From Ypsolopha sequella (taxonomy: Eukaryota > Arthropoda > Insecta > Lepidoptera > Ypsolophidae), in the NCBI GenBank assembly GCA_934047225.1, contig OW204004.1, positions 10,172,401-10,236,400 of the forward strand: DNA of 64,000 nt, given 5' to 3'. A model generated the notes under the pieces. The model was not told the DNA's origin. It ran no database searches and saw only the letters and a list, made by a program, of their open reading frames with translations. Positions 22,193 to 31,200 of this stretch are shown here, in pieces (the stretch's first letter is position 1; every line of letters starts with the position of its first letter). The translations under genes and the position numbers were made by a program.

Positions 22193-23120
22193 ATATAACG
22201 TTGTAGATGAGATTCACAAAGGAGCCAGAAGAAATTTTATGCGTCGTTCTGTTCTATTAAAAGGGATTGACGATCTATGGCAGACAGATCTGATCGATAT
22301 AAGCAGATATCATAAAGTTAATAAGGGTTTTAAATTTATTTTAGTAGTTATTGATGCGTTTTCAAAATATGCTTGGGCAGTTCCATTAAAAACCAAATCA
22401 AAAAACGAAGTAGCTATTGCATTTAATAACATTTTGAAGGGTGGACGAGTTCCCCTTAATCTACAATCAGACCTTGGATCTGAATATTACAATGACATCT
22501 TCCAAAAGCTAATAAAGATCAATAAAATTAACCATTATTCTACATACTCAACAAAAAAGGCCTCAATAGTGGAAAGATTAATCAGGACTTTAAAAAGTAA
22601 ATTGTTTAAATACTTCAGCCTTATAGGTAATTACAAATGGATTGGTGAACCATTAGCAGATATCGTTAACACATATAACAATACCACACATCACACTACC
22701 AAATATAAACCATCTGAAGTAAAAAAATCTAATCAAACAATCGTTGCTAGTAATATCCGAATAACGCATAATAAATCTGTTCAAAGTATCAATAAATTCA
22801 AAGTGGGTGATCAGGTCCGTATTAGCAAGTATAAAGGAACTTTTCAGAAGGGTTACACTCCTAATTGGTCTACTGAATTATTTACCATAAAAAGAATTAA
22901 TAAAACAATACCACCTACTTATTGCATCACAGATCAACATCAAGTTTTAATAAAAGGTTGTTTTTATGAACAAGAACTTCAAAAAACAAATTATCCTGAT
23001 ATTTATTTGATTGAAAAAATTATTAAGAAAAATGGTAATAAGTATTTTGTAAAGTGGTTAGGTCTAAGTAACAATGAAAATAGTTGGATTGATAGAAGTG
23101 CTATCGTTAAAAATAAATAG
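22185..23120 (+). CDS. INT: Retroviral-type DDE integrase with C-terminal chromodomain
   Basis: 311 residues. The catalytic core shows D35 (LWQTDLID), D96 (NLQSDLGSEY) and E130 (ASIVERLIRTLKSK), a D-x60-D-x33-E spacing typical of Polinton and Ty3/gypsy integrases. Residues about 204-240 (KFKVGDQVRISKYKGTFQKG) are the SH3-like C-terminal domain, and about 265-309 (YLIEKIIKKNGNKYFVKWLG ... SWIDR) form a chromodomain with the YFVKWLG core. It inserts the element and makes the 6-bp duplication seen at both ends. The chromodomain could steer insertion to marked chromatin. No obvious N-terminal HHCC zinc finger precedes the core in this frame. Confidence 0.95.
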   Translation: MSKYNVVDEIHKGARRNFMRRSVLLKGIDDLWQTDLIDISRYHKVNKGFKFILVVIDAFSKYAWAVPLKTKSKNEVAIAFNNILKGGRVPLNLQSDLGSEYYNDIFQKLIKINKINHYSTYSTKKASIVERLIRTLKSKLFKYFSLIGNYKWIGEPLADIVNTYNNTTHHTTKYKPSEVKKSNQTIVASNIRITHNKSVQSINKFKVGDQVRISKYKGTFQKGYTPNWSTELFTIKRINKTIPPTYCITDQHQVLIKGCFYEQELQKTNYPDIYLIEKIIKKNGNKYFVKWLGLSNNENSWIDRSAIVKNK

Positions 23121-23201
23121 CATCAACTCACATTCATACTGAACATAGATGATGTATATTATAACATTTCTGCTGGAATGATGTTCATTACTATGTTAGT
23201 T

Positions 23202-23930
23202 ATGAAAGGGAGTGGACTTATTAATAATTTGATCAATAATTTACCGATTGAGTTACATTTACCTGGATATAACTATTGTGGACCAGGAACACGCTTAAAA
23301 GAGCGATTACAAAGAGGTGATAGAGGTATTAATGAATTAGATAATGCATGTAAGCATCACGACATAGCATACAGTAACTATACTAATTTAGAAGAACGAC
23401 ATAAAGCTGATATAGAGTTGATGAACATGGCAAAGAGAAGGCTGAAATCAAAAGATTCTAGTAAATGTGAAAAAATTGCCTCTTGGTTGGTAGATAAGGC
23501 TATGAGGATTAAATTAAAATCAGGCGCTGGTGTCAAAAAATTTAATAAAGCCGTTTTCAAATTGAAATCTCAACTAAAGAAATTCAAACCAAGAAACAAC
23601 AATGATGCAATTAAGTTTGCGTACCAGGCTGCTAAAAAAATTTTTCATAAAGACAGCAAAATCAAGCTTCCTAGGATTATTCCTATTCCAAAAACTGGAG
23701 GAATACTTCCTTTAATTCCTATTTTTGCTGGACTATCAGCGTTAGGATCTTTGGCAGGCGGTGCCGCTGGAATAGCCAAAGCTGTTAATGATTATAAGAC
23801 TTCTCAAAAAAATACTTTAGAATCTCAGCGTCACAATAAAGTGATGGAGTCAATGAGTTTAGGGAAAGGTTTATACATTACACCATACAAAAAAGGAAAG
23901 GGTTTATGTTTGCGTTCTTCAAAAAACTAG
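23202..23930 (+). CDS. Virion protein with phospholipase A2 domain
   Basis: 242 residues from the ATG at 23202 (MKGSGLIN); an upstream in-frame ATG at 23178 would add eight. Near the N-terminus LPGYNYCGPGTRL gives the Ca-binding loop YCGPG, and about 25 residues later ACKHHDIAY gives the catalytic His-Asp pair, as in the VP1 PLA2 domain of parvoviruses and in adintovirus/Polinton PLA2 proteins. Residues near 175-205 are a hydrophobic Gly/Ala-rich segment (PLIPIFAGLSALGSLAGGAA) able to insert in membranes, and the C-terminus has GKGLYITPYKKGKGL. A role in crossing the endosomal membrane during entry is inferred from parvoviruses. Its 3' end overlaps the protease gene by 25 bases. Confidence 0.88.
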   Translation: MKGSGLINNLINNLPIELHLPGYNYCGPGTRLKERLQRGDRGINELDNACKHHDIAYSNYTNLEERHKADIELMNMAKRRLKSKDSSKCEKIASWLVDKAMRIKLKSGAGVKKFNKAVFKLKSQLKKFKPRNNNDAIKFAYQAAKKIFHKDSKIKLPRIIPIPKTGGILPLIPIFAGLSALGSLAGGAAGIAKAVNDYKTSQKNTLESQRHNKVMESMSLGKGLYITPYKKGKGLCLRSSKN

Positions 23931-24301
23931 TAGCTAGGCTACCCAAAAGGGCACTAACTAATATTGATATCATAAAATATACTCATGATATACCATATTT
24001 TCGGGGTGTTTTTATGAGAGATGGTTTGCCATCTAAAACAAAAAATATTGAATGTGCGATTATGAATTTAGATAGTTCTGAAAACCCAGGAACTCATTGG
24101 GTAGCCTATATAAAAATACAAGATTATTGTGAATATTTTGATAGTTTTGGGGATTTAAAACCACCTATGGAATTAATAAGATACCTGAAAAGTAGCGATA
24201 TCTTCTATAACTATAAAAATTATCAAAAACCTAATACAGTTAATTGTGGACACTTGTGTATAAAGTTCCTCGATGAATTTTGGAAAAAACATTTAAATTG
24301 A
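23906..24301 (+). CDS. PRO: Adenain-type cysteine protease (maturation protease)
   Basis: 131 residues. The catalytic set of the C5/ULP-like fold is visible: H64 (GTHWVAYIK), D79 (EYFDSFGD), Q107 (YQKPN) and C114 (NCGHLC); the seven-residue Q-to-C step equals that of adenovirus protease. Members cleave capsid and core precursors during virion maturation. Short for the family (adenain is about 200), like other Polinton proteases. It starts inside the end of the PLA2 gene in another frame and is followed 31 bases later by the penton-like gene. Confidence 0.92.
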   Translation: MFAFFKKLVARLPKRALTNIDIIKYTHDIPYFRGVFMRDGLPSKTKNIECAIMNLDSSENPGTHWVAYIKIQDYCEYFDSFGDLKPPMELIRYLKSSDIFYNYKNYQKPNTVNCGHLCIKFLDEFWKKHLN

Positions 24302-24332
24302 ATTTAAATTTCTAAAAGCACTCACTTTCAAT

Positions 24333-25004
24333 ATGTCGTTCACACTATCAGTAACTGGAAATAAATCCGCTTTGCTAACAAATTATTCGCCTCCGTTACA
24401 GCTCGATGGTGAATATGAGTGTGGTCTCATATATTTTTCTACCTTCAATTCTATACCTAATGTAGATAGTAGAAACAACAAGTTTCACTATGGTAAAAAT
24501 GAAGTGGTTGAAATACCAGAAGGTTCATATGAGCTTGAAGACGTTAGTGACTTTTTAAAACAGAATATTAAAGATTGTTCTTTTAAATTGATCTGTAATA
24601 ATAATACTCTAAGCACTAAAATTATCTGTTCAAAAGATATTAACTTTGATCACAATAATTCTATAGGCAGTATGTTGGGCTTTGGACATGAAACATTAGA
24701 AGCCAATATATTACACGAATCCTGCTTTCCTATAAGCATTTTACCAACAACCATCATCCGAATCGAATGTGATATTGTAAGCGGATCCTTTGTTAACGGA
24801 AATCCTAGTCATATTATTTATGAATTTGCACCTAATGTACCACCGGGCTATAGAATAATTGAAATACCAAAAAACTTGATTTACTTACCTGTGACCCGGA
24901 ACAGCATTAATGAAATAAACATACGATTATTGGATACTAATAACAACCTAATCAATTTGCGAAACGAAGAACTACAGTTGTATTTGCATTTAAAACGAAA
25001 ATGA
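24333..25004 (+). CDS. Minor capsid protein, penton-like single jelly roll
   Basis: 223 residues. N-terminal MSFTLSVTGNKSALLTNYSP and LDGEYECGLIYF, and C-terminal VPPGYRIIEIPKNLIYLPV followed by a strand-rich end (LQLYLHLKRK), are the conserved blocks of Polinton minor capsid proteins, which form the pentons at icosahedral vertices. No signal peptide or membrane segment. Its stop (TGA 25002-25004) overlaps the ATG of the small ORF at 25001, and it sits just before the major capsid gene, the usual Polinton order. Confidence 0.88.
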   Translation: MSFTLSVTGNKSALLTNYSPPLQLDGEYECGLIYFSTFNSIPNVDSRNNKFHYGKNEVVEIPEGSYELEDVSDFLKQNIKDCSFKLICNNNTLSTKIICSKDINFDHNNSIGSMLGFGHETLEANILHESCFPISILPTTIIRIECDIVSGSFVNGNPSHIIYEFAPNVPPGYRIIEIPKNLIYLPVTRNSINEINIRLLDTNNNLINLRNEELQLYLHLKRK

Positions 25005-25144
25005 TAGATTTTAATAAAATATCAGAACCTATTAATAAAGAGCTCAGTTTACGCAGCAAACTCTCCCAGAGACCACCTATAAAAAAACATAAGTTAACCA
25101 AACAAAATAAACAATTTTTGAAAATTATTAAGCTTCTAAAATGA
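25001..25144 (+). CDS. 47-residue basic protein between penton and hexon genes
   Basis: Opens at ATG 25001, which overlaps the penton stop as ATGA, and closes at TGA 25142-25144, which overlaps the hexon ATG (25141) as ATGA. The product is Lys/Arg/Gln-rich (SKLSQRPPIKKHKLTKQNKQ), starts MIDFNKIS and has no Cys. The exact fit between two start-stop overlaps argues it is translated, perhaps by reinitiation. A small basic core peptide, in the style of adenovirus mu, would fit the place and charge, but there is no sequence proof. Confidence 0.6.
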   Translation: MIDFNKISEPINKELSLRSKLSQRPPIKKHKLTKQNKQFLKIIKLLK

Positions 25145-26355
25145 GCATTTTAAATATAGCAGACTCATTCGTTCAAGACAATAGCATTGAAAGCTATCAG
25201 GTGCATTCTTACAAACCTTACGTAAACAGTTTTAATCAAAATGATGAAATACGTATACCTATTAATCAACAAGATCTTTACGTTTTACCCTCATTGAGCA
25301 CGTTATATATAGAGGGTTCGGTTACAGTTTACAAAAGTGGTGATCCAAAACAGAAAGTTAATAGCATAGAGTTTATAAACAATTCTATACTCTTTCTCTT
25401 TCAAGACATAAAATATGAAATTAACGGCATAGAAATTGATAGAATAAAAAATGCTGGAGTATCAACTACCATAAAATCATTACTATCTATGAATGAAAAT
25501 GAATCGAAGATGTCGAGGTTTTGGGGTTGGGATACTGATGGAATAAAGAATACTACAGGAGGTAATTTTTCGGTGTGCATACCTCTTAACAAAATTCTTG
25601 GATTTGCTGAAGACTATAAAAAAATTATCATGAACGCTAAGCATGAGTTAATTCTTTTGCGTAGTAACACGAACCTAAATGCTATAAAATTAAACACTAA
25701 CGAAGTATTGCAAGACATTTCTATAAACAAAGTCGTATGGAGGATGCCTCATATAAAAGTATCTGATCGTGAGAGAATTAATTTGTTAAGATATTTAGAA
25801 AGGGACAGAGCAATCAATTTAGCATTTAGAAATTGGGATCTATATGAATACTCGCTTTTACCAAGGACAACAAAACACACTTGGTCTGTAAAAACATCAT
25901 CCCAATTAGAAAAACCTAGATATGTAGTTATAGGGTTACAAACTGATCGAAAAAGTAATGGTACAAAGGACATGTCGCAATTTGATCATTGTCATTTACG
26001 AGATGTTAAAGTTTTCTTGAATTCCACTTATTATCCGTATGAAAGTTTAGACATAAAATTTGGCGAAGATAGATATGCTTTATTATACGAAGCGTTTGCA
26101 ACATTCCAACATTCATATTATGGTCGTCGTTGTGAACCGTCAATAAGTTTTAAAGAGTTTAAAGAAAAAGCGCCTTTGTTTGTAATTGACTGCTGTCGAC
26201 AAAACGAAACAATAAAAACAGGGCCTATTGATGTGCGAATTGATTTAGAAAGTGATGTTGACTTTCCTGATAAAACATCTGCATACTGTCTTATATTAAA
26301 TGATTGTATATTTGAATATAAACCACTTACAAGTATCGTAAAAAAAATATCATGA
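25141..26355 (+). CDS. MCP: Major capsid protein, hexon-like double jelly roll
   Basis: 404 residues. N-terminal block SYKPYVNSFNQNDEIRIPIN then QQDLYVLPSLSTLYIEG, a middle WRMPHIKVSDRERINLL and the C-terminal PLFVIDCCRQNETIKTGPID with SAYCLILNDCIFEY are hallmark stretches of Polinton major capsid proteins, predicted double jelly rolls that trimerise into capsomers. Length is within the shorter end for the family. Stop TGA (26353-26355) overlaps the next gene's ATG at 26352. Acts in the virion shell together with the penton-like protein. Confidence 0.92.
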   Translation: MSILNIADSFVQDNSIESYQVHSYKPYVNSFNQNDEIRIPINQQDLYVLPSLSTLYIEGSVTVYKSGDPKQKVNSIEFINNSILFLFQDIKYEINGIEIDRIKNAGVSTTIKSLLSMNENESKMSRFWGWDTDGIKNTTGGNFSVCIPLNKILGFAEDYKKIIMNAKHELILLRSNTNLNAIKLNTNEVLQDISINKVVWRMPHIKVSDRERINLLRYLERDRAINLAFRNWDLYEYSLLPRTTKHTWSVKTSSQLEKPRYVVIGLQTDRKSNGTKDMSQFDHCHLRDVKVFLNSTYYPYESLDIKFGEDRYALLYEAFATFQHSYYGRRCEPSISFKEFKEKAPLFVIDCCRQNETIKTGPIDVRIDLESDVDFPDKTSAYCLILNDCIFEYKPLTSIVKKIS

Positions 26356-26834
26356 GTACTGAGTATATTTTTTGTGATTTACAAGGTTTTAAGGACTCCA
26401 AAAATGGATTTATTCTAAAAGAATTTGCATTGGCCACAACGCTTTTTACACAAACATTTCTTATAAAACCACCTTTCCCTTTTACATCATTATCTTACCA
26501 AGAAAAGAAACAAGTTCAATGGGTTGAAAAAAATCTAGGATACATGTGGTCAGAAGGTTATGTTGATTATAGAGAATTTCGAAGAATTATTTATGAATAT
26601 TTAAATAATAAGAAAATTATTGTCAAGGGAAGCGATAAGATATTGTGGATACATGAATTATGTAAAACCTGTGTTGTAATAGATATTGGAGATAAGGGAT
26701 GTCCTAACCTACTAAATTTATTAAATACATATTGTGAAAATGACTTATTCTGTTTTAGCAATCATAGAAAATACTGTGCTCTAAGAAACGTAATTTGTAT
26801 AAAAAAATGGTTTTTTAAGAATTCTTTATACTAA
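26352..26834 (+). CDS. Polinton-associated protein of unknown function (DLQGF family)
   Basis: 160 residues, last gene of the rightward cluster, joined to the hexon gene by an ATGA overlap. Conserved-looking blocks: YIFCDLQGFKDSKNGFILKE at the N-terminus, PPFPF, GYMWSEGYVDYREF, IIVKGSDKILWI and C-terminal Cys/His residues (CENDLFCFSNHRKYCALRNV). I recall similar proteins in insect and hydra genomes, with no established role. Spacing of Asp9, Lys-Glu and Lys-Gly resembles RNase H-fold exonucleases of the DEDD type, but the DxE motif is DLQ here, so catalysis is doubtful. Confidence 0.65.
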   Translation: MSTEYIFCDLQGFKDSKNGFILKEFALATTLFTQTFLIKPPFPFTSLSYQEKKQVQWVEKNLGYMWSEGYVDYREFRRIIYEYLNNKKIIVKGSDKILWIHELCKTCVVIDIGDKGCPNLLNLLNTYCENDLFCFSNHRKYCALRNVICIKKWFFKNSLY

Positions 26835-26914
26835 ATTTTCATTTTCATTTTTATTTTGGGTGTTTCATTTAAGATCATAATGTATTTTATAGTTTAATTA
26901 AGCATATTCATAAA

Positions 26915-26952
26915 AATAAAACACTTTATAAAAATCTCGATTTGTTTTTATT
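26915..26952. terminator. Convergent poly(A) signals
   Basis: AATAAA at 26915-26920 on the plus strand and AATAAA (TTTATT at 26947-26952) on the minus strand lie 32 bases apart between the two converging gene clusters, so transcripts may overlap at their 3' ends. Confidence 0.5.
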
Positions 26953-27106
26953 TAAATCAAAAATATAATCAAATAAATCGATTTTAATTTCTTAAACATA
27001 AAAATTTACTAATTATACACATAAAGCATTATCATAGTAAATAAATTTCAATGCACTAAAAAATATTAAATATACGATTACTAAATACACATAAAATTAT
27101 AACATG

Positions 27107-27563
27107 TTACAAATTACTGTCACCAATTTTTTTAGAGATTCTTTTTATGACGTTCTCTGTTAAATCAAGTATTTCATCGATTGAATCTTCACAAACCCAC
27201 TGAACACTCACTGCAGCTTTTTCACTGTTTATCTCCTGACACTCGTGAAGATCATAAACTTCAATTTTAATAATTTTATTTCCTCGTCGAAAGTTATTAG
27301 TGATCACAAAACTCGATTGCATCAAATCTTTAGTTGGACGTTTTTTCGATGTCCTCATCCTTTTTTTAACAATATTGGCTTGAAATTGTGGTTGTACTAG
27401 TTCAACATCACTCTCCAGCCCTTCTAGCATGTTTTGTGCGTAATAATATGGATCATTCGGATCAGTATGTAGTCCCTGGAAACAAATAGAAAATTAGTGA
27501 ACTGTTAAAATAATAAATCACAAGAAAAGCTGTTTGATTACAAAAACTTACCAAATGAGACAT
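27107..27563 (-). CDS. Spliced accessory gene A, unknown function
   Basis: Predicted as exon 1 27563-27552 (ATG plus three codons, then donor gtaagt), intron 27551-27476 (76 bases, ending tttgtttccag), exon 2 27475-27107. The joined frame is open, 381 bases, 126 residues. Without splicing, the first ATG in exon 2 would be at 27430, losing the Tyr-rich stretch DPNDPYYYAQN. The product has a Lys/Arg-rich segment (IVKKRMRTSKKRPTKD) like a nuclear localisation signal, then beta-rich sequence (NKIIKIEVYDLHECQ) and an acidic helix near the C-terminus. No family recognised. Last gene of the leftward cluster. Confidence 0.6.
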
Positions 27564-28218
27564 CGTTGTATATTTAGGTAATTGTTGTTATTCTGTGATT
27601 TTCTATAAATTAGTGGAGGTGTTGGTTGCTTGATGGTTAACAACAAAATGAATGCTAAACCATGCATCTGAATGCAGCACAATTGTTTTAAATAATGTTA
27701 CTGAATCTTATTACCTTTGAAATTGTGTACATAGTAGATTGGTGTCATCAGCATTCACACAGCTACAATCCGTCCAAAATATCTTGATACTTGAAACCCC
27801 CCTCCCACATGGGTTCTACCTGTCTTTGTGGATAAACTGAGGTACCAAGATGTTTTGGACGGGTTGTACACTTAAGACTTGTCTACTTCACACATTGTTT
27901 ACTTTTACGTAGTCCGCAAAAGTGATGATATAGGTAAAAATTTATAAATGGTTAACTAACTTTTTGCTCGTGACTTCACTTGCAAATTCCAACATTTATT
28001 AAATATATTATACTTCAATAAACACATATCACGGGAAATAAAAATGCCATTTAATTATTTCTATAGTTATATTTTTTTTATCAGAATTAACAGAAAATAA
28101 CAATAAAAACGATGTTTAAATAATTATCTTTAAATATAACTACATCATAAACTTGAATTTTAAAGTAAGTTTCAACATGCAGTATCGATTAACATCTAGT
28201 ATATTAGGTTGTAAGAGT
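27564..28218. other. Non-coding gap between accessory gene A and polB, with a small MITE
   Basis: Bases 27774-27868 form a 95-bp element with terminal inverted repeats (tacaatccgtccaaaatatc / complement at 27841-27868). The rest is AT-rich and presumably holds the polB 3' end and gene A promoter. Confidence 0.5.
27774..27868. mobile_element. 95-bp MITE inside the Polinton
   Basis: Inverted termini of about 26 bp with a few mismatches, TA at both edges. The 'gtccaaaatatct' core also occurs near 9770, outside the Polinton. Confidence 0.55.
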
Positions 28219-31200
28219 TCATGTTGAGGGTAAAATAAATGAACTACCCCAAGGTAGGGTAGAAACTTTGTCTTTTAAAATTAATCGCTTATCGTCGTTG
28301 GCTGACAGCGCAATTTTGTTTACGCTCTGTGTGAACACCTCGTGTTTTATGGATTTAAACAACATATTTTTCTTACGAATCATATTTCCACTGAGCAATG
28401 TATTTTTATAATCCGCTGTACTAAGTTTACGAACAACTGACATTTTGACCCCTTTAGCTTTTTTGATGCTACTGTCTAAAGTTTTTATACAATAGAGTTT
28501 TGAACGTAAGCCTATAAACTCAGATATAATTTTCCCTCCCATTTCATCTTTAAATAAACCTGGGACTTTTTTATTCAGTAAAGGTAAACTAAATTCATTG
28601 TCAGGACTATAATCACTGGTATCAAAATAATTAAGAAAGATGTTTTTTACATCTTCATAAAAATTTCGTGTTTTTAGATCCAAAATAAATGAATCTGTGT
28701 CTGTGTATAATAATTCGACATTTTTTCCATAATTAGGTTTTATTACAGAGTAATAAAAATCATACATATGACATTTCGAAAGTTCTAAAACGGCAAAGCC
28801 TATAGCAATGGGTTTATCAAGAATAACTCGACGAGGTTTCATTTGTACAGCAGCTAAATTCTCTGAGAAAACCGAAACACTATGAAAATTGGGGGTTGCA
28901 ATCAGTCGTTCAGCACTTGTCATTTTTTTCGTTTTGTTTGTTTTATCAGCCCAGTGCTTTACTAAATGGACATCAACTCTACGTTCAGTGTTTTCCAACG
29001 TTTTCCCAAATATGCTGTTGTTAAGTAGCTTAAAGAAGTCTTGTTCGAATTTAGTTTTAGCTTTTTGACGAAGTTGTGTATTGAGATCTATATATTGCTT
29101 CAAAAAACAACTTTGACGAAACGTTATTACTCTATGAATTGTAGTCAGTACTAAACCATTTTCCAAACATTTTTTGAGATGGACATAATGAATGACGTAC
29201 TTGTATTTATTATAAAGGTTTGGAACGAGTTTAGAATTTTTTCCACCAGGAGGAATGCACTTCTCAGGACAAAAAGGTAAATCATTGTGTTCGTGATGTA
29301 AAGTCTCTGGGTACAACAAATCTACTTCTAGTATGTAACCGAAATCAAAATTGTCCGGAATTTTACTAACGTCTAAAGTAGCCATTTCATCTTCGTTTAA
29401 AAACCTAAAGTCTGATAATGGTAATGCTTGACACATACTGTACCCATATAAATTATTACAGTCTAAATATACTATAAAGGAATCAGGCTGACTTGAATCA
29501 TAATTAGGTATGTATTTATGATTTGCCTTGGCATACCGTTTCGAGCACATGCACACCCCACCCCGGATACCACTTTGAATTAATCGATACATTTCTAAAT
29601 CCGTTATTAATTCTAATCGGACCCCTGTTTTAAGAAGCATCGAATCAAAAGACAAAGACGGGGCAGTCAAATAAAATAAACAGTCGACTTCGTAAAATTT
29701 TTTGCATGTGATTCTGAAATTTTCAAATATATCAGTTAACAAAAGCACATCTGTTTTGAGATATAAATCAGTGTATTCCCCTAAGTCGTGGATGCAAAAC
29801 GTTTTCCAAACTCTCTGGGCATGCTCATAATCACCATCACTAATATCTTCATTAGTAATAGAATTATAAAACTTATCCCTAGATGGTAAATTTTGTTCTG
29901 TATAACGATTCCACTGACACATATAATCGTAAGGATAAACCCCTTTTCTCGTAAGCAAGTTAAATTTAATTTCATTAGAAAAATATTTTCTCAAATTTGT
30001 GAATTGCTCATTTATCATAGTCTTGGATAATTTTTCCAAGCTCGTATTCAAAAACTTAAACGAGTCTACGAATCGAAGCTGAATGCTAATATCTTCAGAG
30101 ATAGGGATATACTTCGTGAATGAAATATAATTTTCTTTTGATTTTGGAATGACTTTTATAGGTCCAGGTGTTTCTCCTAATTCTTTAATAAATAAATGAC
30201 AATCGTATCCTGACAAGTTATGAAAAATTATAGGTATAAACTCAGGCAGCTGAAATTGCAAATTGCAATGTCTGTGTGCAGCGCCACGATAGTTTCCTGA
30301 CACATGACAATGGTCACGCACTTTATCGCATAAGAGTAAATTATTACAAATGTGACACACACTAGCGTTTTTGAACTCTTTGGATTGTTTTTCTGAAATT
30401 TTCATGCTAACAGGTTGAGCTAAAATTCTTTGAATATTTTTTGCATCATCATACAGAGACGCAACAAACTTTTGCACACAATCAGGTCCTCGATAAGAAA
30501 CAAAACGATTATAACTAGAATCAGACACACACACAATATGATAAGCAAACGCCGCAGGTACGTGACGTTGTAACGTACTTGTACCGCTTAGGCTAGGATC
30601 AGTCTCACAGCCTTGATAACGTTCAAGGAGCGTTTCACAATCAGCATATATCACGAAAGGCATCTCTTGTTTACGATTATAATTTTTAAATTGTATGAAG
30701 GAACCTTCACGTGGAAGTTCGGTAGCTACACCACAGCATAAATGATTTTCATATTTTATAGTCGAGTTAAAAAACAGTAAACAACATTCACAAAAATACA
30801 ACTTTTCATGATGTTTTGTCACTTGGCTTCGAACTAGACGTGGTAAATCTTTTATGAGGCAATAATGATTACCCTTATCACTTTCTAAATATAATAAATG
30901 TATTGTTTTTTTACTTTTGTCATTTTTCGAATTATATAAAGGGCCCGTAACAGTTTTACCGTTATCTAAACCATAAACCATGATCCTAATATTAGGATTG
31001 TTCTTTTCAAACACCGCTATGTCTGAAAAACCAACAGGAAAAGACATACCTTGAATGTTAAATAATCCTTGAAATTTAGGATAAGATGAAACTCGCTCAG
31101 GGTGTTTTTTAACTGGGCATAAAAATGCAGTGATACACCACAAAAAACAATAATCATCTTTATTTTGAATATTTAAGCATGCCTTCTTACTTTTGATAAA

